A stretch of 6,961 nucleotides of DNA from Armatimonadota bacterium (GTDB taxonomy: Bacteria; Armatimonadota; Fimbriimonadia; Fimbriimonadales; ATM1), in NCBI GenBank assembly GCA_013816225.1, contig JACDEQ010000110.1, positions 1 to 6,961 of the forward strand, in the 5' to 3' direction. Shown one piece after another: positions 1 to 5,552 of the stretch. Made by a program: the position numbers and the translations under genes. Numbering within the stretch: position 1 is the stretch's first letter; each line of letters begins with the position of its first letter. Under the pieces are notes generated by a model. That model searched no databases and had not been told where the DNA came from. It saw only the letters and a program-made list of their open reading frames with translations.

Positions 1-1
1 C

Positions 2-211
2 GGCAACACCATTTTTGACGTGTTCCACACGACCTCGAAAGTGCATCCCGCCGTTGCGGCCCACCTGAGCGCCGTCGATGACGTTCCGGCAGAGACGAGA
101 GTCGCTGTCAACGGCGACAAATTCCTTCTCTCCGTGCGCCCCCTCAAAGAAGATGACGGCGCCATCATCGGCTGCATCGGCGTGATGAGCAGCCTACGCG
201 GCGACGTGTAG
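2..211 (+). CDS. PAS-domain protein, C-terminal fragment
   Basis: Only the last 69 residues are in the window; the frame is open to the left edge and ends in TAG at 209-211. The fragment starts GNTIFDVFH and continues to VRPLKEDDGAIIGCIGVM. This is the usual second half of a PAS fold: a helix ending in D-[VL]-F, a variable middle, then a strand of the type 'hxVxPLxxxDGxIxGxIGV'. PAS domains sense ligands, redox state or light, or mediate dimerisation. Here the domain ends only about six residues before the stop, so PAS is the C-terminal module and no kinase or output domain follows it. What lies N-terminal cannot be seen. The internal GTG at 20 is not a real start, because the homology runs through it. 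No ligand-specific residue is recognisable. Confidence 0.65.
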   Translation, partial: GNTIFDVFHTTSKVHPAVAAHLSAVDDVPAETRVAVNGDKFLLSVRPLKEDDGAIIGCIGVMSSLRGDV

Positions 212-394
212 CCTCCACATACGACGCTCAAAACTACGACTTGTCCGCTGCCCTTTCTTCGAGTATCTTTTACTTAGAGCGTTGACTCGAACCCCATAGC
301 CTCTGAGTTTCAGTGCAAAGCGAAGTCGCCGAGGGAACGGGATCTAGGCTCAACGAGTTCCAATATCCGGAGCACGTTTTTCGCGGAAGGTGCA

Positions 395-487
395 GTGACA
401 CGAAACGCCGTATTGGTATACGCGTTGGCCCTGACATCTGCCCTCTTCGCGCTTTGCGCGCCGAGCTTGCAATTGCCCTACGGCTGA
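395..487 (+). CDS. possible 30-aa signal-like hydrophobic peptide
   Basis: A GTG at 395 is preceded by GGAAGG at 385-390, with four bases between, and opens a 30-codon frame ending TGA at 485-487. The peptide has a basic N-terminus (MTRN), a hydrophobic stretch (AVLVYALALTSALFAL) and then CAPS, the general shape of a signal peptide or a small membrane peptide. Nothing recognisable follows in frame. It could be a genuine micro-protein, the leftover N-terminus of a deleted secreted protein, or chance. No family is recognised and confidence is low. Confidence 0.2.
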   Translation: MTRNAVLVYALALTSALFALCAPSLQLPYG

Positions 488-512
488 GCAGGAATAGGAC
501 GCATTTAATGAG

Positions 513-551
513 GAAGCCGGGCGGCTAGCCCCCCTGCCCGCCCCGGCTTTC
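513..551 (-). terminator. GC-rich hairpin, possible terminator of the RiPP locus
   Basis: The arms 513-524 (GAAGCCGGGCGG) and 538-551 pair over about 12 bp with two single-base bulges. The hairpin sits about 30 bases past the last stop (581) of the leftward RiPP/ARPP-1 remnant. On the minus strand it is followed by CCTCATTAAAT, which is AT-rich but not a true T-run. It is therefore a weak or Rho-assisted terminator at best. No T-run follows it on the plus strand either. Confidence 0.35.
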
Positions 552-580
552 AAATGTCCCGCTCCAACAGCCGCCTCGGG

Positions 581-935
581 CTACTTCGTGGGTTCGAAGG
601 AGCCGTGGGTGGGGGCGGAGGCCGCTTCCATCTTGAACTCCCCGCCGCCGCTCGCCGTCGCCTTTCACGGTTGCACAACCCGCCGCGCTTGCTGCGCGCG
701 GAGCGGTGAGGCACTGTTTGACGAAGTCATGCCAGCGCCGCGGATCGAGCGCCTTCGAAGGAGATATCGGGGCGACGGCGGCTTCGGTTAGGAAGCTTTC
801 GAGGATGGGCCCGTGCGCTTTCTTAAAGAGCGACGGTGTGCCGAAAAGCTCGAACGTCTTGATTTCCCCGTTCAAGATAAACACGACGCCGACGACGTTC
901 GGCTTCGAAAGCCGCGCGTCCACGAAATCGACGCT
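581..935 (-). pseudogene. degenerate ARPP-1/DUF6569-like domain remnant
   Basis: From about 935 leftward the minus strand encodes NVVGVVFILNGEIKTFELFG, then TPSLFKKAHGPILESFL. This resembles the core of the ARPP-1 (DUF6569) family, where a strand of the type 'GxVxxxNGxIxGxxLF' is followed by 'LFxKxxxxLLxSY'. That assignment is from memory of the family pattern and is moderate. The frame then loses its expected ending near 655, while the neighbouring frame supplies ASGGGEFKMEAASAPTHGSF ending EPTK and TAG at 581-583. That matches the expected 'His-x-Ser' style C-terminus better, so a second indel around 650-660 is likely. No start codon or ribosome binding site of its own is visible. The fragment is joined directly, out of frame, to the truncated gwsS, so it reads as the 3' remnant of another gene brought in by a deletion or rearrangement. 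Confidence 0.45.
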
Positions 936-1332
936 GGCAACCCAGTTCGTCCAGGTCGGCGAATATCTTTTCAAAGTCGTGCAGCGAGGTGTCAACGTCT
1001 ATCACCGCATTCTGAATAACGGCGGGGAAATCCCAGTGCTCTTCGATTTTCGGAAACGGTTCTTTATGATCTGAAAAGATTATTAGCTCGTGGCTATCGA
1101 GAAACTCGACGAACTTGATCACCTGATCCCTCTGCTCTTCGTCGGCAACCCGATCGAGCAGTTGACCCAGCGTATCAGCGGCTAAGTGCTCAATGAGCGG
1201 AAAATATTCGCTGTTAAAGAGCACGATCTCGTGACGCGTAAGGTCGCAAATAGACGATCTCGTTGCTCCTTTGACCGGGATGCAATCGGGAATGAGCAGA
1301 ACGTATTTGTCGAGATTGTCGGCGACGCTCAT
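823..1332 (-). pseudogene. gwsS: GwsS-type SPASM peptide maturase, truncated N-terminal remnant
   Basis: The start is firm: its ATG at 1332-1330 overlaps the preceding stop in TAATG. Residues 13-31 (LIPDCIPVKGATRSSICDL) and 93-133 (FPKIEEHWDFPAVIQNAVID through DELGCQ) match the opening of grasp-with-SPASM system SPASM-domain maturases. In those proteins a 'CIPVKGxxRSxICDL' segment and a later 'WDxPSxIxNAIIDID' segment are characteristic. The family normally continues for another 200 or so residues to a cysteine-rich SPASM domain that binds an iron-sulfur cluster. Here homology stops at about residue 133 (position 934); the remaining 36 residues are arginine-rich shadow sequence. Only cysteines 17, 29 and 132 are present, so no cluster-binding set remains. 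In the neighbouring frame the sequence turns into an unrelated ARPP-1-like fragment. The product should be non-functional as a maturase. It could be an assembly chimera instead. Confidence 0.7.
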
Positions 1333-1526
1333 TACTTCAGTATTTTTGAAATCGGCTTCTTCGAAGCCTGCGGAGCAGCCGTAAACTTGAATTTGTCGTT
1401 TTCGAAAAGGATGTCCTCTTCGATTGCGAGTGTGGGTACCTGCTTCACCTGTATTTTGCGAAATGCAAGCGGCAAATGAGCAATTTGCGAATCGGGGAGG
1501 ATCAGTACTAAGTCATCGTCGTTCAT
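1332..1526 (-). CDS. 64-aa unknown protein within the RiPP operon
   Basis: I do not recognise a family. The ATG at 1526-1524 has GGAAGG (1540-1535) eight bases upstream, lies 14 bases inside the end of the ATP-grasp gene, and its stop shares one base with the gwsS start (TAATG). It is thus almost certainly translated, coupled on both sides. The protein begins with an acidic MNDDD, continues with a hydrophobic/helical part (LVLILPDSQIAHLPLAFRKI), an EED acidic patch, and ends in a lysine-rich tail (six Lys among residues 45-64). There is no cysteine, no Gly-Gly and no membrane segment. Possible roles are a second precursor peptide (leader plus Thr/Ser/Lys tail) or a small leader-binding or scaffold protein. 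Both are inference from position only. Confidence 0.6.
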   Translation of the reverse strand: MNDDDLVLILPDSQIAHLPLAFRKIQVKQVPTLAIEEDILFENDKFKFTAAPQASKKPISKILK

Positions 1527-2533
1527 GGGGTTTTCCTTCCGTTGCCATCCGCATCAAGCGCAAGGCGACCACCTGCTCCAGGTGGAAATTGCAAGGCGAC
1601 GAAACCATCCCGAACTGGCCGACCGGATTGATTTCTAGGAAATAGTAACACCCGTCTTGGCCCAAGATCAGGTCGACCGAGCCCGTGTTCAAACCTAAAG
1701 TAGCGAACAGGCGTCCGAGCTTTCCCTCGACCTCTTGCGGAATGGCAAACGGGATGGCTCTGTTCGGCTTGGCCTCATTGTACTTTCGGAGGTCGGTCTT
1801 CGTTTGCTCGTCGGTTTGCGACAGAATCGCCATGGCATAGCACGCCCCCGCCAGATAGAAAACCCGAAGGTCGAAGCTCTTTTGAATGCGCCGTTGAATA
1901 AACGAAGGCGGCGCGGGTTCATCGATTTGCCCGATATCATTGCCCAGCCTTTCAGTATACGAAAAATAGCCTCTTGCGCCGGAGGACTTATCGAATAAAT
2001 AGACTCCGTCGGAGATTGGCTTTGTGATCGCGTCCGATATTTCCCTCAAACCGTTGTGAACGCCAACCCGATTGTTCGAAACAATGAACGATGGCGTTAA
2101 GAAGCCGGCTTGCCGGGCTGCGTCCAGCACGATCAGCTTGTTGAGGTCGCATTTCGTGGGAGAGCCAAGGCACGGCGCCACCTTTTCAATGCGATAGTGC
2201 AGATACTCCGAGAGCTTCGCACTTTCCGCAGCAAGTTTGTCGTTAAGCTGGTCCGAGAGCTTTTGATGAGCGGGCAGCGATACTTCGCGCCTGGCTCCGG
2301 CTAGCCAACCACTGCCCTTCCGATACCAGACGGCTTTTAAGTCACCAAGACAGAATTTGCGGTCCCGATATTGAATTGCGATTTCGGGGTCAGAGACGTC
2401 GATCTTCATCGAGCCATGTGCTTCTGCGTCATCGTAGTTCACTCGAAGGACATCGCCGTACCCTAAGTGGTGCAGCCAACGAGTAACGGCCGTTGTCGAA
2501 TAATCACGTGCGCTCGAAAAAGATGCAAATCAT
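1513..2533 (-). CDS. gwsG: GwsG-type ATP-grasp peptide maturase, N-terminal frameshift
   Basis: ATP-grasp ligase of the grasp-with-SPASM RiPP class, predicted to use ATP to activate acidic side chains of a precursor peptide and form ester or amide links in the cytoplasm. The longest frame begins at a GTG (2442), but family homology continues upstream. An ATG at 2533-2531 gives MICIF. Dropping one T from the T5 run at 2517-2521 then gives SSARDYSTTAVTRWLHHLGY, the expected family start (normally ILIISxxxDxSTxxVxxWL). Reconstructed length is 339 residues, normal for the family. In that numbering, WYRKG is at 69-73, the nucleotide-fold NKL at 131-133, DLR at 221-223, Asp287 in SVD, and LEINP at 299-303 with metal-binding Glu300 and Asn302. 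These catalytic features are intact. As written, the gene is frameshifted after codon 5; from the GTG alone it would lack the first 30 residues. The 3' end overlaps the 64-aa gene by 14 bases. No clear Shine-Dalgarno precedes 2533. Confidence 0.8.
1535..1540 (-). promoter_or_regulatory. ribosome binding site of the 64-aa protein
   Basis: GGAAGG on the minus strand, eight bases before the ATG at 1526. It lies inside the ATP-grasp coding region and supports independent or coupled translation of the small gene. Confidence 0.55.
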
Positions 2534-2548
2534 CAGAACCGACACTAG

Positions 2549-2586
2549 TTAGGGCGGCCAAGACAGTTGAGTCAAGGCAGCCCTAA
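2549..2586 (-). promoter_or_regulatory. hairpin between precursor and gwsG
   Basis: TTAGGGCGGCC (2549-2559) and GGCAGCCCTAA (2576-2586) pair over 11 positions with one mismatch, leaving a 16-base loop. It lies in the gap between the precursor stop (2629) and the gwsG ATG (2533). No T-run follows in the leftward direction, so it is more likely an attenuator or RNA-processing stem than a full terminator. Such stems commonly keep precursor levels above enzyme levels in RiPP operons; that role here is inference. Confidence 0.5.
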
Positions 2587-2628
2587 TCACAAATGCGGCG
2601 GAAAGCGTGATCCGCCCGTGGGAAACGG

Positions 2629-2838
2629 CTATCCCCAGGGATCGCCATCCGTGGTGCCCTCGACATGGCAAACGGACTGTGTGTTTGCGGTGCCTTCCGC
2701 GAGTTCGCCGCCCCTTCCAAATAGATCGGCAGCCTTCAGCTTCGCGCTAAAGAACTCGTTGAGTATCTTCACCGTCAGAACCAAGTCTTCCGGACTTCCA
2801 GGCTTGACCTGTCCTTTCTGGTCTCCAGTATTCTCCAT
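2629..2838 (-). CDS. candidate RiPP precursor peptide (69 aa)
   Basis: This small gene is first in the operon, with its own strong promoter and AAGGAGGA ribosome binding site. I do not recognise a named family; the call rests on position and composition. Residues 16-40 (starting SPEDLVLTVKILNEFF, then SAKLKAADLF) should form an amphipathic helix, as RiPP leaders do. A GRGG at 41-44 could mark the leader end. The last 25 residues carry five acidic residues (Glu45, Glu48, Glu60, Asp64, Asp66), five hydroxyl residues (Thr50, Thr53, Ser55, Thr62, Thr63) and one Cys57. That is the acid-plus-Thr/Ser mix on which ATP-grasp maturases build macrolactone rings. The GwsG-type enzyme starts 95 bases downstream on the same strand. 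It differs from the Bacteroidetes precursors I recall in lacking an Asn/Met-rich leader. It could instead be an unrelated small protein. Confidence 0.6.
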   Translation of the reverse strand: MENTGDQKGQVKPGSPEDLVLTVKILNEFFSAKLKAADLFGRGGELAEGTANTQSVCHVEGTTDGDPWG

Positions 2839-2841
2839 TGT

Positions 2842-2849
2842 TCCTCCTT
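2842..2849 (-). promoter_or_regulatory. strong ribosome binding site of the precursor peptide
   Basis: AAGGAGGA on the minus strand, three bases before the ATG at 2838 (four from the GGAGG core). It is the best Shine-Dalgarno match in the window and supports both the start choice and high expression of the 69-aa peptide. Confidence 0.75.
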
Positions 2850-2901
2850 ATCTGTGATCGCTTGTGGACTGCCGGAGCAGTTATTACCGCGAACACAATT
2901 C

Positions 2902-2907
2902 ATTATA
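2902..2907 (-). promoter_or_regulatory. -10 element of the RiPP operon promoter
   Basis: A perfect TATAAT on the minus strand, in the context GGAGTCTATAATGAATTG. Transcription would start near 2895, leaving a leader of about 57 bases before the precursor ATG. No convincing -35 hexamer stands at 17 bases; the position is CCTAGT. The promoter may therefore depend on an activator or another sigma factor. The spacer 2839-3052 shows nothing else I can assign. Confidence 0.45.
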
Positions 2908-3052
2908 GACTCCTCTGCCAAAATACTAGGACCTTCGTCCTTCTTCTCGGCGAGGTGACCACGATTGAATGCGGTTATCCGATACGGCCGACGGGGTCGA
3001 AACCTAGTTGCGGCTCAATACTCCTGTGGAGGAGGCGCGCTATTGTTGCTCG

Positions 3053-3439
3053 CTACAGGCTGTGAGCCTCCGGGTGCTTGGGCTGATATAGCATGATCTC
3101 GCCTGCAGCCGGGAGAACGAGGTTGGTGGTGAGGCCGAAGCCTTCGTCCGTGATTCCTCCGGTGAACTCCGCACCTTTGCTTCGTAGCTCCGCGACCGTC
3201 GCTTCGATGTCATCGCACATCAGAGAAATCGAGTGGTGCTTCGGGTGCGAGTACGGCTTGCCCTCCCAGACGCCGGAGGTCGGATGGACTCCCATTTCGC
3301 TTGGGCCGGCCTTGAAGATGAGCCATCCGGGCTCGGATTCAGTGTGCTCGACGTAGGGCCAACTGAGAACGTCGCGCAGAAATGCGCGCGTAGCCGGCGG
3401 GTCGTCGGAATGAATCATCGTGTGTATGGCTTTGATCAT
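3053..3439 (-). CDS. VOC family protein (glyoxalase/bleomycin-resistance/dioxygenase fold)
   Basis: A 128-residue single-domain VOC protein with two beta-alpha-beta-beta-beta repeats. Repeat one opens with IKAIHTMIHSDDPPATRAFL, typical of the family start, where a substrate loop follows the first strand. It runs on to GWLIFKAGPSEMGVHP. Repeat two starts at HHSISLMCDDIEATVAEL and ends GEIMLYQP. His69 and Glu114 are at the positions where second-repeat metal ligands usually sit, and His6 is a candidate first ligand. The fold serves isomerases, ring-cleaving dioxygenases and antibiotic-binding proteins, and the sequence does not decide among these. Length is normal. It starts at the ATG 3439-3437, with only a weak AGGC upstream, and stands alone between mqnC and the RiPP promoter. 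A link to the RiPP locus is not supported beyond proximity on the same strand. Confidence 0.8.
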   Translation of the reverse strand: MIKAIHTMIHSDDPPATRAFLRDVLSWPYVEHTESEPGWLIFKAGPSEMGVHPTSGVWEGKPYSHPKHHSISLMCDDIEATVAELRSKGAEFTGGITDEGFGLTTNLVLPAAGEIMLYQPKHPEAHSL

Positions 3440-3485
3440 GCCTGTGAATCTACCCGTTGATTAGGCTCTTCTTGCCCCCTGCTAG

Positions 3486-3538
3486 CCTCCCCGGGCAGCG
3501 GACCTTTCGAAGCTGGGCGTTCGTGAGCCCGGGGGAGG
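3486..3538 (-). terminator. GC-rich hairpin downstream of mqnC
   Basis: CCTCCCCGGGC (3486-3496) pairs with GCCCGGGGGAGG (3527-3538) with one bulged base and a 30-base loop. It begins eight bases after the mqnC stop at 3546. No T-run follows on the minus strand, so it may be a Rho-assisted terminator or an mRNA-stabilising 3' stem that separates mqnC from the VOC gene. Confidence 0.45.
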
Positions 3539-3545
3539 GATTTGG

Positions 3546-4634
3546 TCAGTCTAATAGCTCGTACCGTGTGTTTCGTCTTCGGGGAACGTAACCCGCCTCC
3601 GTGATCAGTCGCTCGAACTCTGTGGCGTCCAGAATGAACTTGTTCCCCGACGCCGAAACGACGTTTTCCTCGATCATCACGGAGCCGAAGTCGTTGGCGC
3701 CATAGCCCAGGCCGAGTTGGGCGATCTTCGGGCCTTGCGTGAGGATCGAGAGCTGGAAGTTGTCAAAGTTGTCGAGAAAGATCCTCGAGACTGCCAGCGT
3801 GCGCAAGTAATCGTAACCCGACGCTTTCCGCTCGATCGCGAGGTCGGTTTCCTCGGGCTGGAAGCTCCAGGTTACGAATGCGCGAAACGGCGAGCATTCG
3901 TCCTGTAGGGCGCGGATGCGGCCGAGGTGCTCGACGCGGTCCTCGATCGTTTCCACATGGCCGAACATCATGCTGGCGGTGCTTCGGATGCCGAGCGCGG
4001 CTGCGGTGCGCATGCAGTGGAGCCACTCGTCGGTTGTGTCCTTATAGGGCGCGATGATCTTGCGGACCCTGTCGACGAGAATTTCGCCACCGGCGCCCGG
4101 GATGCTGTGCAAGCCGGCAGCTTTAAGGCGTTCGAGACACTGCGGGAGGGTCAGCTTGCTGATGTGCGCGATGTAGATGATCTCCGCGGGGCTGAGGGCG
4201 TGCAGGATCACTTTCGGGTAGTTGTCGAGAATCTTCTTGAAGATGCCTTCGTAATAGTCGATCTTGAGCTTCGGGTTGAGGCCTCCCTGAAACAGGATTT
4301 CGACGCCGCCCTTTTCGACCGTGTCGCCGACCTTTTCCAGGATTTCTTCGTCGGAGAGCAGGTATCCCTCGTCGTGCCCAGGCACTCGGTAAAAAGCACA
4401 GAACTTGCACCGCACCCAGCAGACGTTCGTGTAATTGAGAATCCGGCCGATGATGTAGGTGACTGTGTTGCCCGGAACGCGTTCCTGGCGGCGATGATTT
4501 GCGAGCGTCGCCAGGGCATTGAGGTCGTGATGTCGAAAGAGCCGGATGGCCTCTTCGGCATCGATCCTCTCGTGCTCGAGCACCTTGTCGGCAATAGCAT
4601 CGAAGGATATCTCAGGCGGGTTCGCAAGGGCCAT
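3546..4634 (-). CDS. mqnC: cyclic dehypoxanthinyl futalosine synthase MqnC (radical SAM)
   Basis: Radical SAM enzyme of the futalosine route to menaquinone. It cyclises dehypoxanthine futalosine to the spiro compound that later becomes the naphthoate ring, in the cytoplasm. The 362-residue length is normal for the family. The cluster-binding CX3CX2C is Cys72, Cys76 and Cys79 (CWVRCKFC), directly after the NYTN segment typical of MqnC/MqnE. FQGGLNPKLKIDYYEGIF (115-132) and HALSPAEI (145-152) follow, then SIPGAGGEILVDRVR (177-191). MqnC usually has GGGAEIL there; this one has GAGGEIL. The C-terminal region (GSVMIEENVVSASG) is also typical. MqnC fits better than its sister MqnE because of the GGLNP and EILVDxVR segments. 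The start at 4634 gives MALANPP; only a weak AAGG lies upstream. The gene diverges from the exporter genes with a 45-base gap and has a UbiD-type menaquinone decarboxylase 1.6 kb away on the same strand. Confidence 0.93.
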   Translation of the reverse strand: MALANPPEISFDAIADKVLEHERIDAEEAIRLFRHHDLNALATLANHRRQERVPGNTVTYIIGRILNYTNVCWVRCKFCAFYRVPGHDEGYLLSDEEILEKVGDTVEKGGVEILFQGGLNPKLKIDYYEGIFKKILDNYPKVILHALSPAEIIYIAHISKLTLPQCLERLKAAGLHSIPGAGGEILVDRVRKIIAPYKDTTDEWLHCMRTAAALGIRSTASMMFGHVETIEDRVEHLGRIRALQDECSPFRAFVTWSFQPEETDLAIERKASGYDYLRTLAVSRIFLDNFDNFQLSILTQGPKIAQLGLGYGANDFGSVMIEENVVSASGNKFILDATEFERLITEAGYVPRRRNTRYELLD

Positions 4635-4679
4635 GGCTACCCGAATTCTACCTTGCCGGCTTCAAGTACACTCACCGCC
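4635..4679. promoter_or_regulatory. 45-base divergent spacer between mqnC and exporter
   Basis: The starts of mqnC (4634, leftward) and the permease (4680, rightward) are only 45 bases apart, so any promoters overlap the opposite coding region. A TAGAAT on the minus strand stands 10 bases before the mqnC ATG and would give a nearly leaderless mRNA. No good -35 hexamer or operator palindrome is visible. Confidence 0.25.
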
Positions 4680-5552
4680 ATGCGGGCGGAGTTGGCGGAG
4701 CTTTGGCGCTATCGAGAGTTGCTGTGGTCGGTAGTGCTGCGCGAGCTTCGCATTCGGTACAAGAACTCGTATCTGGGATTCTTCTGGTCGATCTTGAACC
4801 CACTTGTGACCGTGCTAGTGATGACGCTGGTCTTCAAATACGTGATGGGCCAGTCGGTCAAGAACTACAGCGCTTACATCCTTGCGGCTTATCTTCCTTA
4901 CATGTTTTTCCAATTGTCTCTGATGGATGCTTCGCAGTCTATTCTCGGGCAGATAACGCTCCTAAAAAAGATATATTTTCCGCGTGAAATTCTGCCTATC
5001 GGCAGCGTGCTGGCAAATTTCATTCACTTCTTGCTGGCGATGGTGGTGTTTTTCGTTTATCTGTTCGTGGTGTGGCTGCTCAATCCCGGTGACAATCCGT
5101 TCCGCGCCACGGTCTTTTTGCTACCGATTTTCGTGATCATGCAGCTGTCGCTCACATTAGGTTTGGCGCTGTTCATTTCGGCTCTTAATACTTTCTTCGA
5201 AGACGTGAAGTATATGGTGAGTGTCGGGCTCTATCTCCTCTTTTTTCTGAGCCCGATCGTCTATTTCAGCGAACAAGTGTATCACGCTTCAGGCATCGAC
5301 GACCGCTGGCGCGGCTTCATTTATGACCTCTATTTGCTGAACCCGATCGCGATGTTAATGACCGGCTATCGAAAAGTCATGCTCGATCCGCAAGAAGTGA
5401 CGATGACAAGCGCTGCGGGAGCGAAAACGTACCAGTACCTGCCCCTCGACTGGTCGATGGTTGCGGTTTCCGCTCTCATTTGTTTTGGCATGCTTGTCTT
5501 TGGATATTGGGTTTTCAACCGTAAAAAGTGGCAGTTCGTGGAGCGCCCATGA
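4680..5552 (+). CDS. ABC-2 type polysaccharide export permease (Wzm/KpsM/TagG type)
   Basis: Inner-membrane half of an ABC exporter that moves a lipid-linked or capsule-type glycan outward. The 290 residues begin with a cytoplasmic amphipathic segment containing LWRYRELLWSVVLRELRIRY, then NSYLGFFWSILNPL, the conserved start of this permease family. Six hydrophobic segments can be seen at about 33-55, 67-82, 107-133, 144-168, 178-197 and 258-278. The conserved loop KKIYFPREILPI (96-107) and NPIAMLMTGYRKVML (221-235) support the assignment. The ATG at 4680 is chosen because family homology begins there. The frame is open far upstream only because it is antisense to mqnC. There is no clear Shine-Dalgarno. 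Its stop overlaps the ATPase start in ATGA, so the two are translationally coupled. The substrate is unknown; no glycosyltransferases are in view. Confidence 0.88.
   Translation: MRAELAELWRYRELLWSVVLRELRIRYKNSYLGFFWSILNPLVTVLVMTLVFKYVMGQSVKNYSAYILAAYLPYMFFQLSLMDASQSILGQITLLKKIYFPREILPIGSVLANFIHFLLAMVVFFVYLFVVWLLNPGDNPFRATVFLLPIFVIMQLSLTLGLALFISALNTFFEDVKYMVSVGLYLLFFLSPIVYFSEQVYHASGIDDRWRGFIYDLYLLNPIAMLMTGYRKVMLDPQEVTMTSAAGAKTYQYLPLDWSMVAVSALICFGMLVFGYWVFNRKKWQFVERP
5540..5543 (+). promoter_or_regulatory. ribosome binding site deciding the ATPase start
   Basis: GGAG inside the permease 3' end, five bases before the ATG at 5549. It favours this ATG over the in-frame GTG at 5528 and fits the ATGA stop-start overlap. 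Confidence 0.5.

Larger units (their letters stand above)
212..580. other. gene-poor spacer between PAS gene and RiPP locus
   Basis: I recognise no protein family in either strand here. The frames longer than 60 codons on both strands have arginine- and cysteine-rich shadow composition. The interval contains a possible 30-residue hydrophobic peptide (395-487) and a GC-rich hairpin (513-551), each listed separately. No tRNA cloverleaf, repeat array or mobile-element end was seen. Confidence 0.5.

Noticed and set aside
525..650. In-frame tail of the ARPP-1-like remnant past the second frameshift
   Set aside because: It becomes Arg/Gly-rich shadow sequence; the adjacent frame gives a better ending at 581.
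2566..2575. TTGACT on the minus strand as a -35 for a separate gwsG promoter
   Set aside because: No acceptable -10 at 16-18 bases (CTAACT or TAACTA match poorly), and the hexamer lies in the loop of the hairpin.
2567..2857. 96-residue plus-strand frame opposite the precursor
   Set aside because: It is a Pro/Ser-rich shadow with no ribosome binding site; the minus-strand gene has a strong site and promoter.
2838..3065. 75-residue plus-strand frame in the precursor promoter region
   Set aside because: No family pattern and no ribosome binding site; it overlaps the minus-strand promoter and leader.
3927..4679. Long upstream extension of the permease frame (541-residue open frame)
   Set aside because: The extension is antisense to mqnC; its translation has no family pattern, and permease homology begins at the ATG 4680.
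5528..5548. GTG at 5528 as the ATPase start
   Set aside because: The ATG at 5549 has GGAG at a good distance and an ATGA overlap with the permease stop; homologous proteins start at the ISVRKISKVF segment.
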